A DNA stretch of 30,438 nt, from IMG/VR virus record IMGVR_UViG_3300027976_000137, positions 1 through 30,438 of that record. One strand, given 5' to 3'. Below, piece after piece: positions 21,971 to 30,437 of this stretch (the first letter of the stretch is position 1; every line of letters begins with the position of its first letter). The position numbers and the translations under genes were made by a program. The notes below the pieces were generated by a model. It was given only the letters and a program-made list of their open reading frames with translations, made no database searches and was not told the origin of the DNA. This stretch comes from a virus.

Positions 21971-23352
21971 TTGTAGAATAGGTTTATGGTCAAGTCGTTT
22001 AACTCTACCGCTGCCGTATCGCTATCAGCGATTCCCGTGACTGTCGTAATTGCTATGCCTGTCGAGAATGGAATGCCTGTGTCATTGAACACGTTCGCCG
22101 CTGCTCCGGCTGGAAGCATGATAGAGAAAAATACTGAAGCGCCAGCGGTTGGTGTAGATGCCGCATTGTGAAAGACAAGCTTTCTAGCGGCTGCGTTTGA
22201 ATTGTAAATATACCAGCCGTAGAGTTGCCCGGCTGACGCCTTGACTACCGTTGCGTTTGTCGTGGCTGCGGATACGAGATGATACGTGGTGAAACCACCT
22301 GTGGTTGCCGGGGTATTCTGAGTTAGCCACGCTGTAGTGTTCGGCGTGTTACCGGGTTGAACTGTCCACGTACCGGATTGCGATACGGGAATGGCTGCCT
22401 GGTCTGATGCGATGGTCACTCTGTGCGACCCCGTTCCTGTGTTTCCGGCTCCCATCAAAGGCGTAACACCGTTGATTTGAGCTACGTTGACGGCTTGGTT
22501 ACCCGATATAGAAACAGGCTGCGTGGCCTGCCAGAAAGTTCCAGTCACTGCCGTCGTCGGCATGGTTAGGACGTCCACTTGTAACTCACCGCTGGTATCG
22601 CTCTTGATGATTCTGGCGTTTGTGCCGTCCGTAGCTGAACAAGCTAAGCCTTTAGTCGGAATCGCTGCCGCTGTTGTGGCTACTGCGTCATCGATTAGCT
22701 GTGAGCTCGTAAGCAGAGCCCCAGATTCTTGAGTAGCGAAGGTTCCCGCATTGGTTACTGCGTGGGAAGGCACGCTTACTAACGAGACCGGCTGTGTAGC
22801 TTGCCAGAAGGTTCCCGATACCGGTTGAGTAACAGCTGACCCATCTACTTTCCAAGCTGTGGTATTGGCAGTATTCCCAGGCTGCACGGTCCATGTACCG
22901 GATTGCGTTACTGCCGTGGTCGGAGCTGAGATAACGGTAACGGATCCAGTATTACAAGCTGTAACTTTACCGTTGAGCGTCGATAGAGTTGCCTCTGTCG
23001 CAAGTGCTGACGTGTTGAGATTGGTGCCAGCGTTGCAGGTAAGCGTTCCGCTGACTGGCTGTGTGGCCTGCCAGAACGTGCCGGTCACTGCAGTAGTAGG
23101 AGCTGAAGAGACAACCACAGCGCCGGTATTACATGCCGTAATTTTCCCATCGATTGCCGATAGTGAGGTGTTGCCAGTGTCTTGTTTTGCCTCTGTTGCA
23201 AGCCCCGCCGTGCTTATTGTGGCGTTTACATCGAGCGCCCCGCCAGTGACGTTAGCTATATCGGTGCCGTCCCATATACGCACAGTGCTCTGAGCAAATG
23301 CGCAGTTTCCAACGATAAGTGACACCAGAATTCCTGTAACTTGGGTCCTCAT
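21967..23352 (-). CDS. Sec-exported repeat protein with phage-structural C-terminal domain
   Basis: The start is ATG 23352 (MRTQVTGILVSLIVGNCAFA-QST), which gives a signal peptide and an ATGA overlap; the longer frame to 23397 runs into the upstream gene. The 461-aa product has ATEAKQDTGNTSLSAIDGK (52-70) and its partner ATEATLSTLNGK (118-129), three G-T-F-W-Q-A-T-Q-P-V-S copies (91-101, 180-190, 271-281), two S-G-T-W-T-V-Q-P-G-N-T copies (151-161, 326-336) and a C-terminal domain (about 355-461) with SAGQLYGWYIYNSNAA and FSTGIAITTVTG. Such modules are common in phage virion proteins, normally without a signal peptide. Confidence 0.8.
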   Translation of the reverse strand: MRTQVTGILVSLIVGNCAFAQSTVRIWDGTDIANVTGGALDVNATISTAGLATEAKQDTGNTSLSAIDGKITACNTGAVVVSSAPTTAVTGTFWQATQPVSGTLTCNAGTNLNTSALATEATLSTLNGKVTACNTGSVTVISAPTTAVTQSGTWTVQPGNTANTTAWKVDGSAVTQPVSGTFWQATQPVSLVSVPSHAVTNAGTFATQESGALLTSSQLIDDAVATTAAAIPTKGLACSATDGTNARIIKSDTSGELQVDVLTMPTTAVTGTFWQATQPVSISGNQAVNVAQINGVTPLMGAGNTGTGSHRVTIASDQAAIPVSQSGTWTVQPGNTPNTTAWLTQNTPATTGGFTTYHLVSAATTNATVVKASAGQLYGWYIYNSNAAARKLVFHNAASTPTAGASVFFSIMLPAGAAANVFNDTGIPFSTGIAITTVTGIADSDTAAVELNDLTINLFYK

Positions 23353-23807
23353 AGTTCTACATACTCCACAATTCCCGTACCAGCCGCGGAGTAGCAATAA
23401 ACAGCCCCCGTATATTTTACGGCTCCGTCAGCTAAAAGAATATTTTCGCCTGGTGCGTACAGGGGACTCGAGGCAGAGGCCGCACCACTAAAGCTTACGT
23501 TAACCGACACTGGAGAATTCGGGGACACTCTGACTTTGCCGCCCTTGCGTGAGCCATTAGCTGCCAACACAAGTGTGGTTGAATCACCAGCCGTTACCCT
23601 TCCTTCGCTCGAGGTAGATGCGGACGCCAATGATGCCGAAAAGCTGCCTGATATGGGCATGGGGTTAAGCGCATTGTATTCAACGCCAGTGGAATCAACG
23701 GAAACTACAGCCTGCAGCTCCGTGCCATTGGCCTGTTTGAATACGCCAACCGGATAGCTATTAGTCGGGCTGTTGGCTACATTCTGATTGAGGGTTACGG
23801 TTGCCAT
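23349..23807 (-). CDS. Small beta-rich virion-like protein
   Basis: A 152-aa protein without signal peptide, Ser/Ala/Val/Gly-rich. NSPTNSYPVGVFKQANGTELQAVVSVDSTG near the start and a Gly-rich end (GENILLADGAVKYTGAVYCYSAAGTGIVEYVEL) suggest an all-beta fold similar to short phage tail or head accessory proteins. It is adjacent to the portal with a one-base stop/start overlap, so it is part of the head operon. No family name is certain. Confidence 0.65.
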   Translation of the reverse strand: MATVTLNQNVANSPTNSYPVGVFKQANGTELQAVVSVDSTGVEYNALNPMPISGSFSASLASASTSSEGRVTAGDSTTLVLAANGSRKGGKVRVSPNSPVSVNVSFSGAASASSPLYAPGENILLADGAVKYTGAVYCYSAAGTGIVEYVEL

Positions 23808-26512
23808 TATTCGGCCTCCTCCTCATCGATTTCTAAGTGCGTAGCCTCACCGGCTGCGTCTCTAATAATTCGCCCGGAGCGCTTTCGCTTTTTAGATTTT
23901 GGCAGATGAACCACTACGGGAGTTGGGCTAGTCTTCATTTCCTGCAGCGTCTTTTGCATCTCGACTAGCCCTCTGGCTACATCGACTTTGTGTTCATCTT
24001 GCAATCGCGCTTCGGTCGCCCACTTCTCACGCTCAGATGACATTTTTTCCTGAGCTTGCAGGATGGTCTTTTGCTTCTCGAGTCCTACGTAGATCTCTTC
24101 GAGCTGTTGTTTTTGCTCTGCTACTCGCTGATCGAGGATTAGTTCGAGTTGCTTAAATTCGGTTTTTGAAGCTATCTCTTGAGCGGCAAGCATAAACTCT
24201 GCACGCTTACCGGCTAACTCCTCCTGAGCTAACGCAATGTCAGCCTGTATCTGTTGGGCTCGAAGCTGCAGATCTGAGGATGAGGCTCCCGCCTCGTTTT
24301 GCATCTTGATTTGCTCGAGCTGTAGAGCAAACCCATCAAGACGTTCCTTCTGCTGCATTTTGGCAGATTCGATGCCCTGATCCATCTGCATTTGAAGTTG
24401 AGTTAGTCGATCGTCAGTCATTGCCTTTTGTTCGGCGAATTCCTGCTTTCTCATCTCAAGCTTGAGTTTCTCGCCTTCGATGGCGCTATCGAGCTTTAGT
24501 TTCTCTAGATCAATGTTCGGCTCTGGCTCTTTTGGCTGACTGAACTTATCGATGGTCGATTGGATGGCGTCTATAACTTCGTCAGTGAAAAGCTTGCCGT
24601 CTGTGAGCTCCGCTATGACGTGCTTGGCCACCTTCAGTTCAGCGTCTGCCAGTTCCGGCATTTTCTCTGCAGTGTTGGCGATAGATTCCAGCATTTTGGT
24701 GATAGCATCCGCCGTCTCTATTGCCTGCCTCTTTTTCCACTCCTGGTTGATCGAAATGGTGGAATCGGTCTCGAATTCCATGCGGAAGCGATTGCGTCGA
24801 TTGTTCTTGAGAAGTTCGAGCGCTGGTATGTAACGCTGCTTATCTTCCTGGTCTAACGTCTGCGGCGTAATGTACTCGTCAATGGTCTCATCAGAGAACA
24901 TCTTTAAGCCCATCTCCATTCCGAGTTGATAGTTATCCTTCATCCACTCTTGGATCTTGCGCTGATAGGGCTCCATACGGTTCATCGCAAACTTGCCCTC
25001 GAGTTGTAGGCCTCGATAGGTTTCGTTCGATGATTCGCTGCCGACTTGGCCCCGGATTAGGTTGGAAAACCCCGTTATGTTGTAGAATCTATCGAGCTCC
25101 TGCACGAAAGCTGCGTTCATGTTCTGCAGCCCCTTCATCAACTCATCGATCGGGAAATATGCGACTAGCTTGGACAGATCTCCATTGCTATTCATTAGGG
25201 TCTGTTCAAGGTTTGGGATACCCATTCCGGTACCCTCACCTGTGGCCCAATTTTCCCCGATTAGTGACGCCAGCGGCTTAACTGAGCTATCAAAAAGGAA
25301 TCTAATACGCACCGCCTTAGTAAGCTGCATTGAGCGCGTAACTATCGAGCTAATATTGTCGAGTAGATCCTGCACTTGGAAGTATTCAGGCGTTGGCCAA
25401 AAACTTCGCGTTGATTGATTTATGACGAGAGGCTCGGTACACGGAAAGACGCTCGAGAGGCCATAGGGATCCGAGTTATCGGGCTTTTCTCCGTCCTTGG
25501 GTTGCATCTGTTTGGGCTGGAAGAAATCTGTGGAATCCTGCGCCAGCCATCGGACTTCCTTTAGAACTGAGTCGTAGTATTCTTGGACTGTGATCGACTG
25601 CTTTCCTGACTTGTAGTCGGCTAAGTCAGTGATAGCGAGCTTATCAACTGCAGCCTGTCCGAACTTCTCTTTGAATTCGCGGTAACTGTAGGGATACTCC
25701 ATTCCAATGCGCGTTACTTTGCTCCACCGGACAGCGTCCGGATCTACCACTAGGCCGCCATAGTCACAGGCATCAAAGTACACCTCCTCGTTGTCTATAG
25801 TGACCATCTGCCCAGTAGAAACGAACGGTCCTAAATCGTCCTCTTGAACCATCGATGGATCTATCTGCTCTCCCTCGGGAGTGAAGAATAATGGCGGTAA
25901 CGGTTCTTGTGTTGCGGCTGGTGCCTGGTCTGGTAGTGGCTGCCCGTCCGGTCCCATCATTGGTTCCGGAGGAGGTGGTGGCTCTTGTTGCTGAACCTGC
26001 AGCCTTACTTTCTCTTCTTCTTCGATTTCAGTGCTTCGATAACACCATCTTCCCCAACCAAAGTTGGTAACCAAAAAATCATCATTCGCCGCTGAGAATT
26101 CCGGAAAGGCTTCAAAGGTCTTCAGAATTCCTTTTGCAAACCTCTCTCCAATGACGCAAGCAGTGCGACCATATGGGTCGTCGCCTTGTGTATCCTTGAG
26201 AACCGGAACCGCAAGCCTAGCAAGAGTAATCGGTTGTCGTATTTTCCAACAGGACCACCAAAGGGGAAATCTGACCCATCGCTTGGCTTCGTAGAGCTTT
26301 CCAAGATTGTTTCTCTTTTCGACTTCATTCCACGACTTATCAGCTATGTTTTTGTAGTCTTCTCGTTTCTTCTTGCCATCAACAAAGAACTGGCGCACAT
26401 CCTCAATCGTAATGGTATCGCCGTCCTCTATCTGCTTATTGAGTGCTGATCTATCGGGCGAAATGTCTGATACACCTAGCTGCTTGGCTTTTGAGTCGCG
26501 CTTTTTAGCCAA
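23807..26512 (-). CDS. Portal protein, long form with C-terminal coiled-coil crown
   Basis: A 901-aa protein beginning at TTG 26512, with AAGG upstream. The core (about 40-600) matches podophage portals: WWSCWKIRQPITLARLAVPVLKDTQG and GWGRWCYRSTEI, then VYFDACDYGGLVVDPDAVRWSKVTRIGMEYPYSYREFKEKFG. Later come IFPIDELMKGLQNMNAAFVQELDRFYNITGFSNLIRGQV-type and SSNETYRGLQLEGKFAMNRMEPYQRKIQEW helices. Residues about 640-860 form an extended Gln/Glu/Lys coiled coil. The tail has KSKKRKRSGRIIRDAAGEATHLEIDEEEAE. The portal drives DNA entry and exit. Long C-terminal barrels exist in P22-like portals. The length here is at the high end. Confidence 0.88.
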   Translation of the reverse strand: MAKKRDSKAKQLGVSDISPDRSALNKQIEDGDTITIEDVRQFFVDGKKKREDYKNIADKSWNEVEKRNNLGKLYEAKRWVRFPLWWSCWKIRQPITLARLAVPVLKDTQGDDPYGRTACVIGERFAKGILKTFEAFPEFSAANDDFLVTNFGWGRWCYRSTEIEEEEKVRLQVQQQEPPPPPEPMMGPDGQPLPDQAPAATQEPLPPLFFTPEGEQIDPSMVQEDDLGPFVSTGQMVTIDNEEVYFDACDYGGLVVDPDAVRWSKVTRIGMEYPYSYREFKEKFGQAAVDKLAITDLADYKSGKQSITVQEYYDSVLKEVRWLAQDSTDFFQPKQMQPKDGEKPDNSDPYGLSSVFPCTEPLVINQSTRSFWPTPEYFQVQDLLDNISSIVTRSMQLTKAVRIRFLFDSSVKPLASLIGENWATGEGTGMGIPNLEQTLMNSNGDLSKLVAYFPIDELMKGLQNMNAAFVQELDRFYNITGFSNLIRGQVGSESSNETYRGLQLEGKFAMNRMEPYQRKIQEWMKDNYQLGMEMGLKMFSDETIDEYITPQTLDQEDKQRYIPALELLKNNRRNRFRMEFETDSTISINQEWKKRQAIETADAITKMLESIANTAEKMPELADAELKVAKHVIAELTDGKLFTDEVIDAIQSTIDKFSQPKEPEPNIDLEKLKLDSAIEGEKLKLEMRKQEFAEQKAMTDDRLTQLQMQMDQGIESAKMQQKERLDGFALQLEQIKMQNEAGASSSDLQLRAQQIQADIALAQEELAGKRAEFMLAAQEIASKTEFKQLELILDQRVAEQKQQLEEIYVGLEKQKTILQAQEKMSSEREKWATEARLQDEHKVDVARGLVEMQKTLQEMKTSPTPVVVHLPKSKKRKRSGRIIRDAAGEATHLEIDEEEAE

Positions 26513-26555
26513 TTGGAAGCCTTAAATAATCAAGTGACCACCCGTTTGCTGTCAT
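26505..26555 (-). other. 16-aa minicistron bridging large terminase and portal
   Basis: ATG at 26555 overlaps the large-terminase stop (ATGA). The frame reads MTANGWSLDYLRLPIG and ends with TAA inside the first codons of the portal (26505-26507). It would carry ribosomes across the gap to the weak TTG start of the portal. Translation is plausible, but unproven. Confidence 0.3.
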
Positions 26556-28090
26556 ATCCCTAACCCGGGTATTATGTCATTTAGTGATGGCCGAATAGTT
26601 CGTTTGTCCTTCATGGCCCTACTAACTTCCGTTGCTATGTCGGTAGGTGCATCGACTACGACCTTATTCATAATGGCCGCGAGGGTAACGCAGTCGACTA
26701 TATGAGTGGCTTCTCCGTTCTCGGCGTAGTCCCATGGTCTGCCCTCTCTTGGATGACGCTCAACCATAGGGATGTAGTCCTGACAGTATTTACACGACTC
26801 GAAGAACACCATCATGGGCCATTGCTCGTCACTGCCAGCGATCAACTTCTCGCCGTTTAGTTTGGAAATTGTCAGAGATGCGCGATTTTTGCGGTTGGTA
26901 TCTCCCAACTTGAGATTGATCCCAGCGTCGAGAAAATCCTTCGCAATTGTACGTCCACCTAAGTTATTGAAAGGAAACTTGTCTGTAAAGATCGGCTGAG
27001 CATCGAAGCGCTCTTCTGTCTGATCAATAATTCCGTTGGCCATATCGGTGTTGGACCACCCGACTGGTGCGAGATTTGTAACTGCCTTGTCTCGATCGTT
27101 AGTGGGATATTCAGCCTTGCAGCCGTACCATTCCCGGTATCCGACTAGACAATACCTGGGTAGGTAGCGCTCGTGCGGCGTGCCCTTGTGAATCGTTGCG
27201 CCCGGAGAGATGGCCCACCAAATACAGGCCCAGGGCTCATACGAACCGTAATCGAACGTGCGAAACCGTAGCCAGAAATCAGGGATCGTGAAGTCTTTGA
27301 TTACGTGTTTGTCAGAATCCCACATCTCGAAGAAATTACCTGTCTGAGCGTCCCAATCCTCATTAAGAAGGGCCTTGGCGGTAGCTGGATCGGTTGCGTC
27401 CAAGACTCGAAGCCTAGTCATCTCCGCGTCCTCGGACGGGTTATCCTCAACCCGATAGGGAATGTATTGTAGCTTCCACGCTCCGACCTTCTCAATTGAA
27501 AACTTGGGTCGTGCTTTGACGAATCTGTTTCTAAGATAAGGCTTTGATGGTCCGATAGGATTCGATAGGAAAAGGACCTTGGGAAATGCCTCTCGGTACT
27601 GCTCCGGAAGTTTAGTCTTCATATCCTCGTTCAAAATCATCCAACCCGTTAGCCACTTCATGCGGCGTTCCGGTATCTGACCTGCCTCGTCAAAGGCCCT
27701 GATGTGCTTTGGGATGCCCTGGTGCTTGCTCATAGCTGAGTCAGTGCTGCAATGCTCAAGCGAGATATATGAGCCATTCCAAAATTTAACTTCGGTTTGA
27801 TTGACTGTTACTAGTTTGTCCTTGATCCACTGATTAAGCAGCACAGGAAACGAGAAATCCCCCCGCATATACGAACCGACCACGTCGTCCTCGTGCAAGC
27901 GAAAAATATCACATTGAAGGCCTGGTAACATGGCGCACATGCGAATAAGCCAGAGCTTAAATCCCGCTGTCTTGCCCCCTCTAGTATCTCCACCTAATAG
28001 TATTTGAGTCGCGTCCGAATCTGCAAAGAACTGTTGCTTGGGATGGAATTGGGGTAACCAGATTTCGCTAGTTCTTTGTGGGGTTGCCAA
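26552..28090 (-). CDS. terL: Terminase large subunit
   Basis: A 512-aa protein. Walker A GGDTRGGKT lies at residues 33-41. Walker B RAFDEAG is near 131-137 with Asp134 and Glu135. The coupling-type motif LFLSNP lies near 173-178. The nuclease domain opens with FRTFDYGSYEPW (metal-binding Asp280) and closes with THIVDCVTLAA near 467-477. It packages DNA by ATP hydrolysis and cuts concatemers at the portal. The start is TTG 28090: ATA and then TAA lie directly upstream in frame, so no other start is possible before an internal Met. It overlaps the small-subunit gene by 23 bases. Confidence 0.93.
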   Translation of the reverse strand: MATPQRTSEIWLPQFHPKQQFFADSDATQILLGGDTRGGKTAGFKLWLIRMCAMLPGLQCDIFRLHEDDVVGSYMRGDFSFPVLLNQWIKDKLVTVNQTEVKFWNGSYISLEHCSTDSAMSKHQGIPKHIRAFDEAGQIPERRMKWLTGWMILNEDMKTKLPEQYREAFPKVLFLSNPIGPSKPYLRNRFVKARPKFSIEKVGAWKLQYIPYRVEDNPSEDAEMTRLRVLDATDPATAKALLNEDWDAQTGNFFEMWDSDKHVIKDFTIPDFWLRFRTFDYGSYEPWACIWWAISPGATIHKGTPHERYLPRYCLVGYREWYGCKAEYPTNDRDKAVTNLAPVGWSNTDMANGIIDQTEERFDAQPIFTDKFPFNNLGGRTIAKDFLDAGINLKLGDTNRKNRASLTISKLNGEKLIAGSDEQWPMMVFFESCKYCQDYIPMVERHPREGRPWDYAENGEATHIVDCVTLAAIMNKVVVDAPTDIATEVSRAMKDKRTIRPSLNDIIPGLGI

Positions 28091-28469
28091 TATTTAACAC
28101 CGGGACTAGGGGCGTTCCATCCTTGCCCGTGTGTTCATGCTCTTGCTTATCGCGCCACCTAGCTGGCTGTCTGTTCTTGAGCCAGAAGATAGCGGATGTG
28201 GGGTTGGGCGGGTAATACTTATCATCGGGCCCAGTGAAGCCCTTGGCGGCCATCGCTAGGCTCGCCTCTACTTCGACATCATGAATGCTCTTGGAATCTT
28301 TTAGGACCTCGCAAAATTCTGAAAAATCGTTCTTCCATCGGTAAAGAGTGGCGATGTCGATATCAAGAGCAATCGCCAGCATCTCATCCGTAGCACCCTT
28401 CAAACAGAGTCCTCGTGCCTTCTCGCACGTCTCCTCACCTTTGTATTTGGTTGGTCTACCTGCTGGCAT
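28068..28469 (-). CDS. terS: Terminase small subunit
   Basis: A 133-aa protein. MPAGRPTKYK, a helical region with ATLYRWKNDFSEFCEVLKDSK (helix-turn-helix-like, about 40-60), VEASLAMAAKGF, then PPNPTSAIFWLKNRQPARWRDKQEHEHTG form the standard phage small-terminase layout: N-terminal DNA-binding HTH, oligomerisation core and C-terminal large-subunit contact. It lies immediately before the large subunit. This subunit selects phage DNA. Confidence 0.9.
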   Translation of the reverse strand: MPAGRPTKYKGEETCEKARGLCLKGATDEMLAIALDIDIATLYRWKNDFSEFCEVLKDSKSIHDVEVEASLAMAAKGFTGPDDKYYPPNPTSAIFWLKNRQPARWRDKQEHEHTGKDGTPLVPVLNIGNPTKN

Positions 28470-28472
28470 TCG

Positions 28473-28820
28473 TCACAGTCTTAGTATGGGGAAGAATGCA
28501 AACTCTACATCCTCCTCGATTAGTATCGACATTGTATCGAGCCTCGGCATTTTCGTGCAGCCGTGCGCCTTTGGCTGCTCGAGTAGCATCATGATGTTTC
28601 GCCTGACCTCATCTGGCAGTAATCCCAGCTGCTCGCACACCCAGGCAAAGGACATAGTATCATCGTCCTCCTCGTCTGTCAGCCAACGCAATGCATAGCG
28701 TTTATCGTGTTTGCTCGCCCCCGCATCGCGTCCTTGAGCATCAAATATAGCGGTAATCAGAACTGCGCCCAAAAGAGCTCTGCAACGTTGTGGCTGCCTC
28801 TCAAACGTATCTTCCGACAT
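28473..28820 (-). CDS. Small phage protein near terminase
   Basis: A 115-aa protein. RALLGAVLITAIFDA, ALRWLTDEEDDDTMSFAWVCEQLGLLPDEVRRNIMMLLEQ is a pattern I have seen in small phage proteins adjacent to terminase and nuclease genes ('RWIxSD...FSFxWVCxxLGLDPxxVR'), possibly DNA-binding. It has no annotated function that I know. GAGG lies 10 bases before ATG 28820. Confidence 0.7.
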   Translation of the reverse strand: MSEDTFERQPQRCRALLGAVLITAIFDAQGRDAGASKHDKRYALRWLTDEEDDDTMSFAWVCEQLGLLPDEVRRNIMMLLEQPKAHGCTKMPRLDTMSILIEEDVEFAFFPILRL

Positions 28821-28824
28821 ATAT

Positions 28825-29136
28825 TCAATGCCTCAATAGCTGTTGAATCATCTGTATTGCGGTGCCATCGTGTATCATCTTGTCGCCAACCCGGAGCACG
28901 CTCCAGCCGAGCAGTAGAGCATGTGCGTACTTTTCTAGATCATTCTCAAAACCTTTACCTCTTGTGTGTCGTCCGCCCGTCCAAATTCCTCCCTCTACCT
29001 CAACAGCAAATTTGATGTCCGGCCAAGCAAAGTCGAATCTCCATCGCCTTTTTGTGTGAAACCGATACTCGTGCGTTGGCATAAGTTGCAGATATTCGAG
29101 GTGGTGCCCGAGTAATTGAGCAGGCGTCTGCCGCAT
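28825..29136 (-). CDS. Small PD-(D/E)XK-like endonuclease (VSR/DUF559-like)
   Basis: A 103-aa protein. EYRFHTKRRWRFDFAWPDIKFAVEVEGGIW holds the fold signature: an Asp in FDFAWP, then the E-x-E of AVEVEGG after about eleven residues. It is followed by GRHTRGKGFENDLEKYAHALLLGWSVLRVGDKMI, the conserved loop and helix plus the Trp-Val-Leu-Arg strand seen in small very-short-patch-repair-type nucleases. Such proteins in phages may resolve or nick DNA during packaging. Metal binding would involve Asp and Glu residues at about 34 and 46-48. The start overlaps the upstream stop as TGATG. Confidence 0.82.
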   Translation of the reverse strand: MRQTPAQLLGHHLEYLQLMPTHEYRFHTKRRWRFDFAWPDIKFAVEVEGGIWTGGRHTRGKGFENDLEKYAHALLLGWSVLRVGDKMIHDGTAIQMIQQLLRH

Positions 29137-30272
29137 CAGCTAAGGACCTTCGCTAATCGGGTTGCTTGAAATGCTGAGAATGCTGGCATAAAATCTTTTG
29201 CTGCGTATGGCCCACCTCCTGTGTGGATTGATTCCGACTCCGCCCAGGCAATTCCTTGCGGTGCCCAGTACAGCATCTGATTGATATGCTTTCCTGTTGG
29301 GTCGGCAATGGTGCCCAAGAATGTGCCGGAAATGTGATAGGCGTTGTCAGGTCCGTAAACCGGAATGCCACCCTGAAAGAGAGAGTCATGCCTTGTTCGG
29401 TGCCTCGCTTGTCCGGTCTGATAGTAGAGCCACGCATACACAGGGCTAATTAGGAAATTCAGATCGGCAGCTGTGAAATCATCCTCACCCGGATAGTAAA
29501 TACCGCTAGGGCTTAGCACGTTAGGCACGTATCGGTAGAGATACAGCATAGATTGACCATCCCCCCACGTTCCGGCTGCGTCCTTCCATGCCACTGCCCA
29601 CATTTTATCGGCTGCCGCTGCAATCTTAGTGACGATACTGGGGGCTGGTGTGACGTACATGTAGTACGCAATTAGGACCCTTGCAGATAAAGCCATCTGA
29701 AAGCACTTGAGGAACCTGGTGGTGCCATTTGCCCAGGCGTCCATATGAGCTAGAGCGTGCCCATAGAGTTTTGCCATACGCGCCTCTTGGGTTCCCGTTA
29801 AGATATGCCCCGCCCGCTTGGCATTGATGTGATTACGTAGCGCGTAGGCTACTTCGCGAGACCCTCCATTATCGTCAAATTCAGCGCTTGGATCATCTGA
29901 TACCGTACCGCTTGAATGATAGGATGCATTCTGCACGATACTTAGAATGGCCGCTTTTGCTGCGGTGGCTCTGGTAGTTGCCCGCAAAACGTCTTCCAGA
30001 AAACCATCTGTGAAGGCCCTAAACCCCGAAGTACCGTAATTGGTAGCCGTAACAGTTCCATAGTAGACGTACTCGTCATACTGGCGTGTTATGTACGAAT
30101 CGTAAGACGCGCTGCCCGTATAATCTTTAATTTTATACCCCGCAGATTCCCCGTCATAAAAGTTATCGTCTAGTTGAGTGCCGACCGCTTGCGCCGCCAT
30201 GGCGATTTGATTATAGCCCGTGAACTCAGTTGCTTTCGTCCAGAATTCGGCTGTTTGTGGTACTACTGTCAT
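29136..30272 (-). CDS. Tail-associated alpha/alpha-toroid-like protein
   Basis: A 378-aa protein. Repeated helices with aromatic pairs (RQYDEYVYYGTVT, YALRNHINAKRAG, KCFQMALSARVLIAYYMYV, DGQSMLYLYRYVPN) and SPVYAWLYYQTGQARHRTRHDSLFQGGI match, as I recall, phage proteins with 'AWLYxxTGDxxYRxxGDxxFxGGV', which have an alpha-helical toroid related to glycan-cleaving enzymes. No signal. It ends with a Gly/Pro-rich loop before a helix. GAGGAG lies 6 bases before ATG. A receptor-binding or polysaccharide-degrading role is likely but uncertain. The adjacent 103-aa nuclease is coupled to it. Confidence 0.6.
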   Translation of the reverse strand: MTVVPQTAEFWTKATEFTGYNQIAMAAQAVGTQLDDNFYDGESAGYKIKDYTGSASYDSYITRQYDEYVYYGTVTATNYGTSGFRAFTDGFLEDVLRATTRATAAKAAILSIVQNASYHSSGTVSDDPSAEFDDNGGSREVAYALRNHINAKRAGHILTGTQEARMAKLYGHALAHMDAWANGTTRFLKCFQMALSARVLIAYYMYVTPAPSIVTKIAAAADKMWAVAWKDAAGTWGDGQSMLYLYRYVPNVLSPSGIYYPGEDDFTAADLNFLISPVYAWLYYQTGQARHRTRHDSLFQGGIPVYGPDNAYHISGTFLGTIADPTGKHINQMLYWAPQGIAWAESESIHTGGGPYAAKDFMPAFSAFQATRLAKVLS

Positions 30273-30310
30273 TTCGGGCTCCTCAACAAATTAGACATTT
30301 TCTTCGGCAT
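30269..30310 (-). other. 13-aa leader-type minicistron
   Basis: AAGGAG, 4-base spacing, then ATG 30310 encodes MPKKMSNLLRSPK. The TGA overlaps the start of the 378-aa gene (AATGA). This is the configuration of a translational leader. It also carries a GAGGAG, used by the downstream gene. Confidence 0.35.
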
Positions 30311-30350
30311 TGGGCTCCTTGGGTTCTTCTACATCTGTAACATTTTTCCT

Positions 30351-30437
30351 TTAGCACGGGACTAAACACATCTTAGGCGTAGGCGTAGGCGTTTTGGTCG
30401 GTGTCGCTGTTTTGGTTGGCGTAGCTGTCTTTGTCGG
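30351..30437 (-). CDS. C-terminal end of a Pro/Thr-rich repeat protein (partial)
   Basis: The minus-strand frame is open from the right edge and ends with TAA at 30351-30353. It reads P-T-K-T-A-T-P-T-K-T-A-T-P-T-K-T-P-T-P-T-P-K followed by MCLVPC. P-T-x-T repeats of this kind are common linkers in exported or surface proteins. Start, size and function are off-window. A second frame (Asp/Asn/Tyr-rich, ending in AYAYA) is also open over this short stretch, so the frame is not certain. Confidence 0.45.
   Translation of the reverse strand, partial: PTKTATPTKTATPTKTPTPTPKMCLVPC

Noticed and set aside
22859-23293. Plus-strand open frame of 144 codons
   Set aside because: Mirror of the repetitive 461-aa gene.
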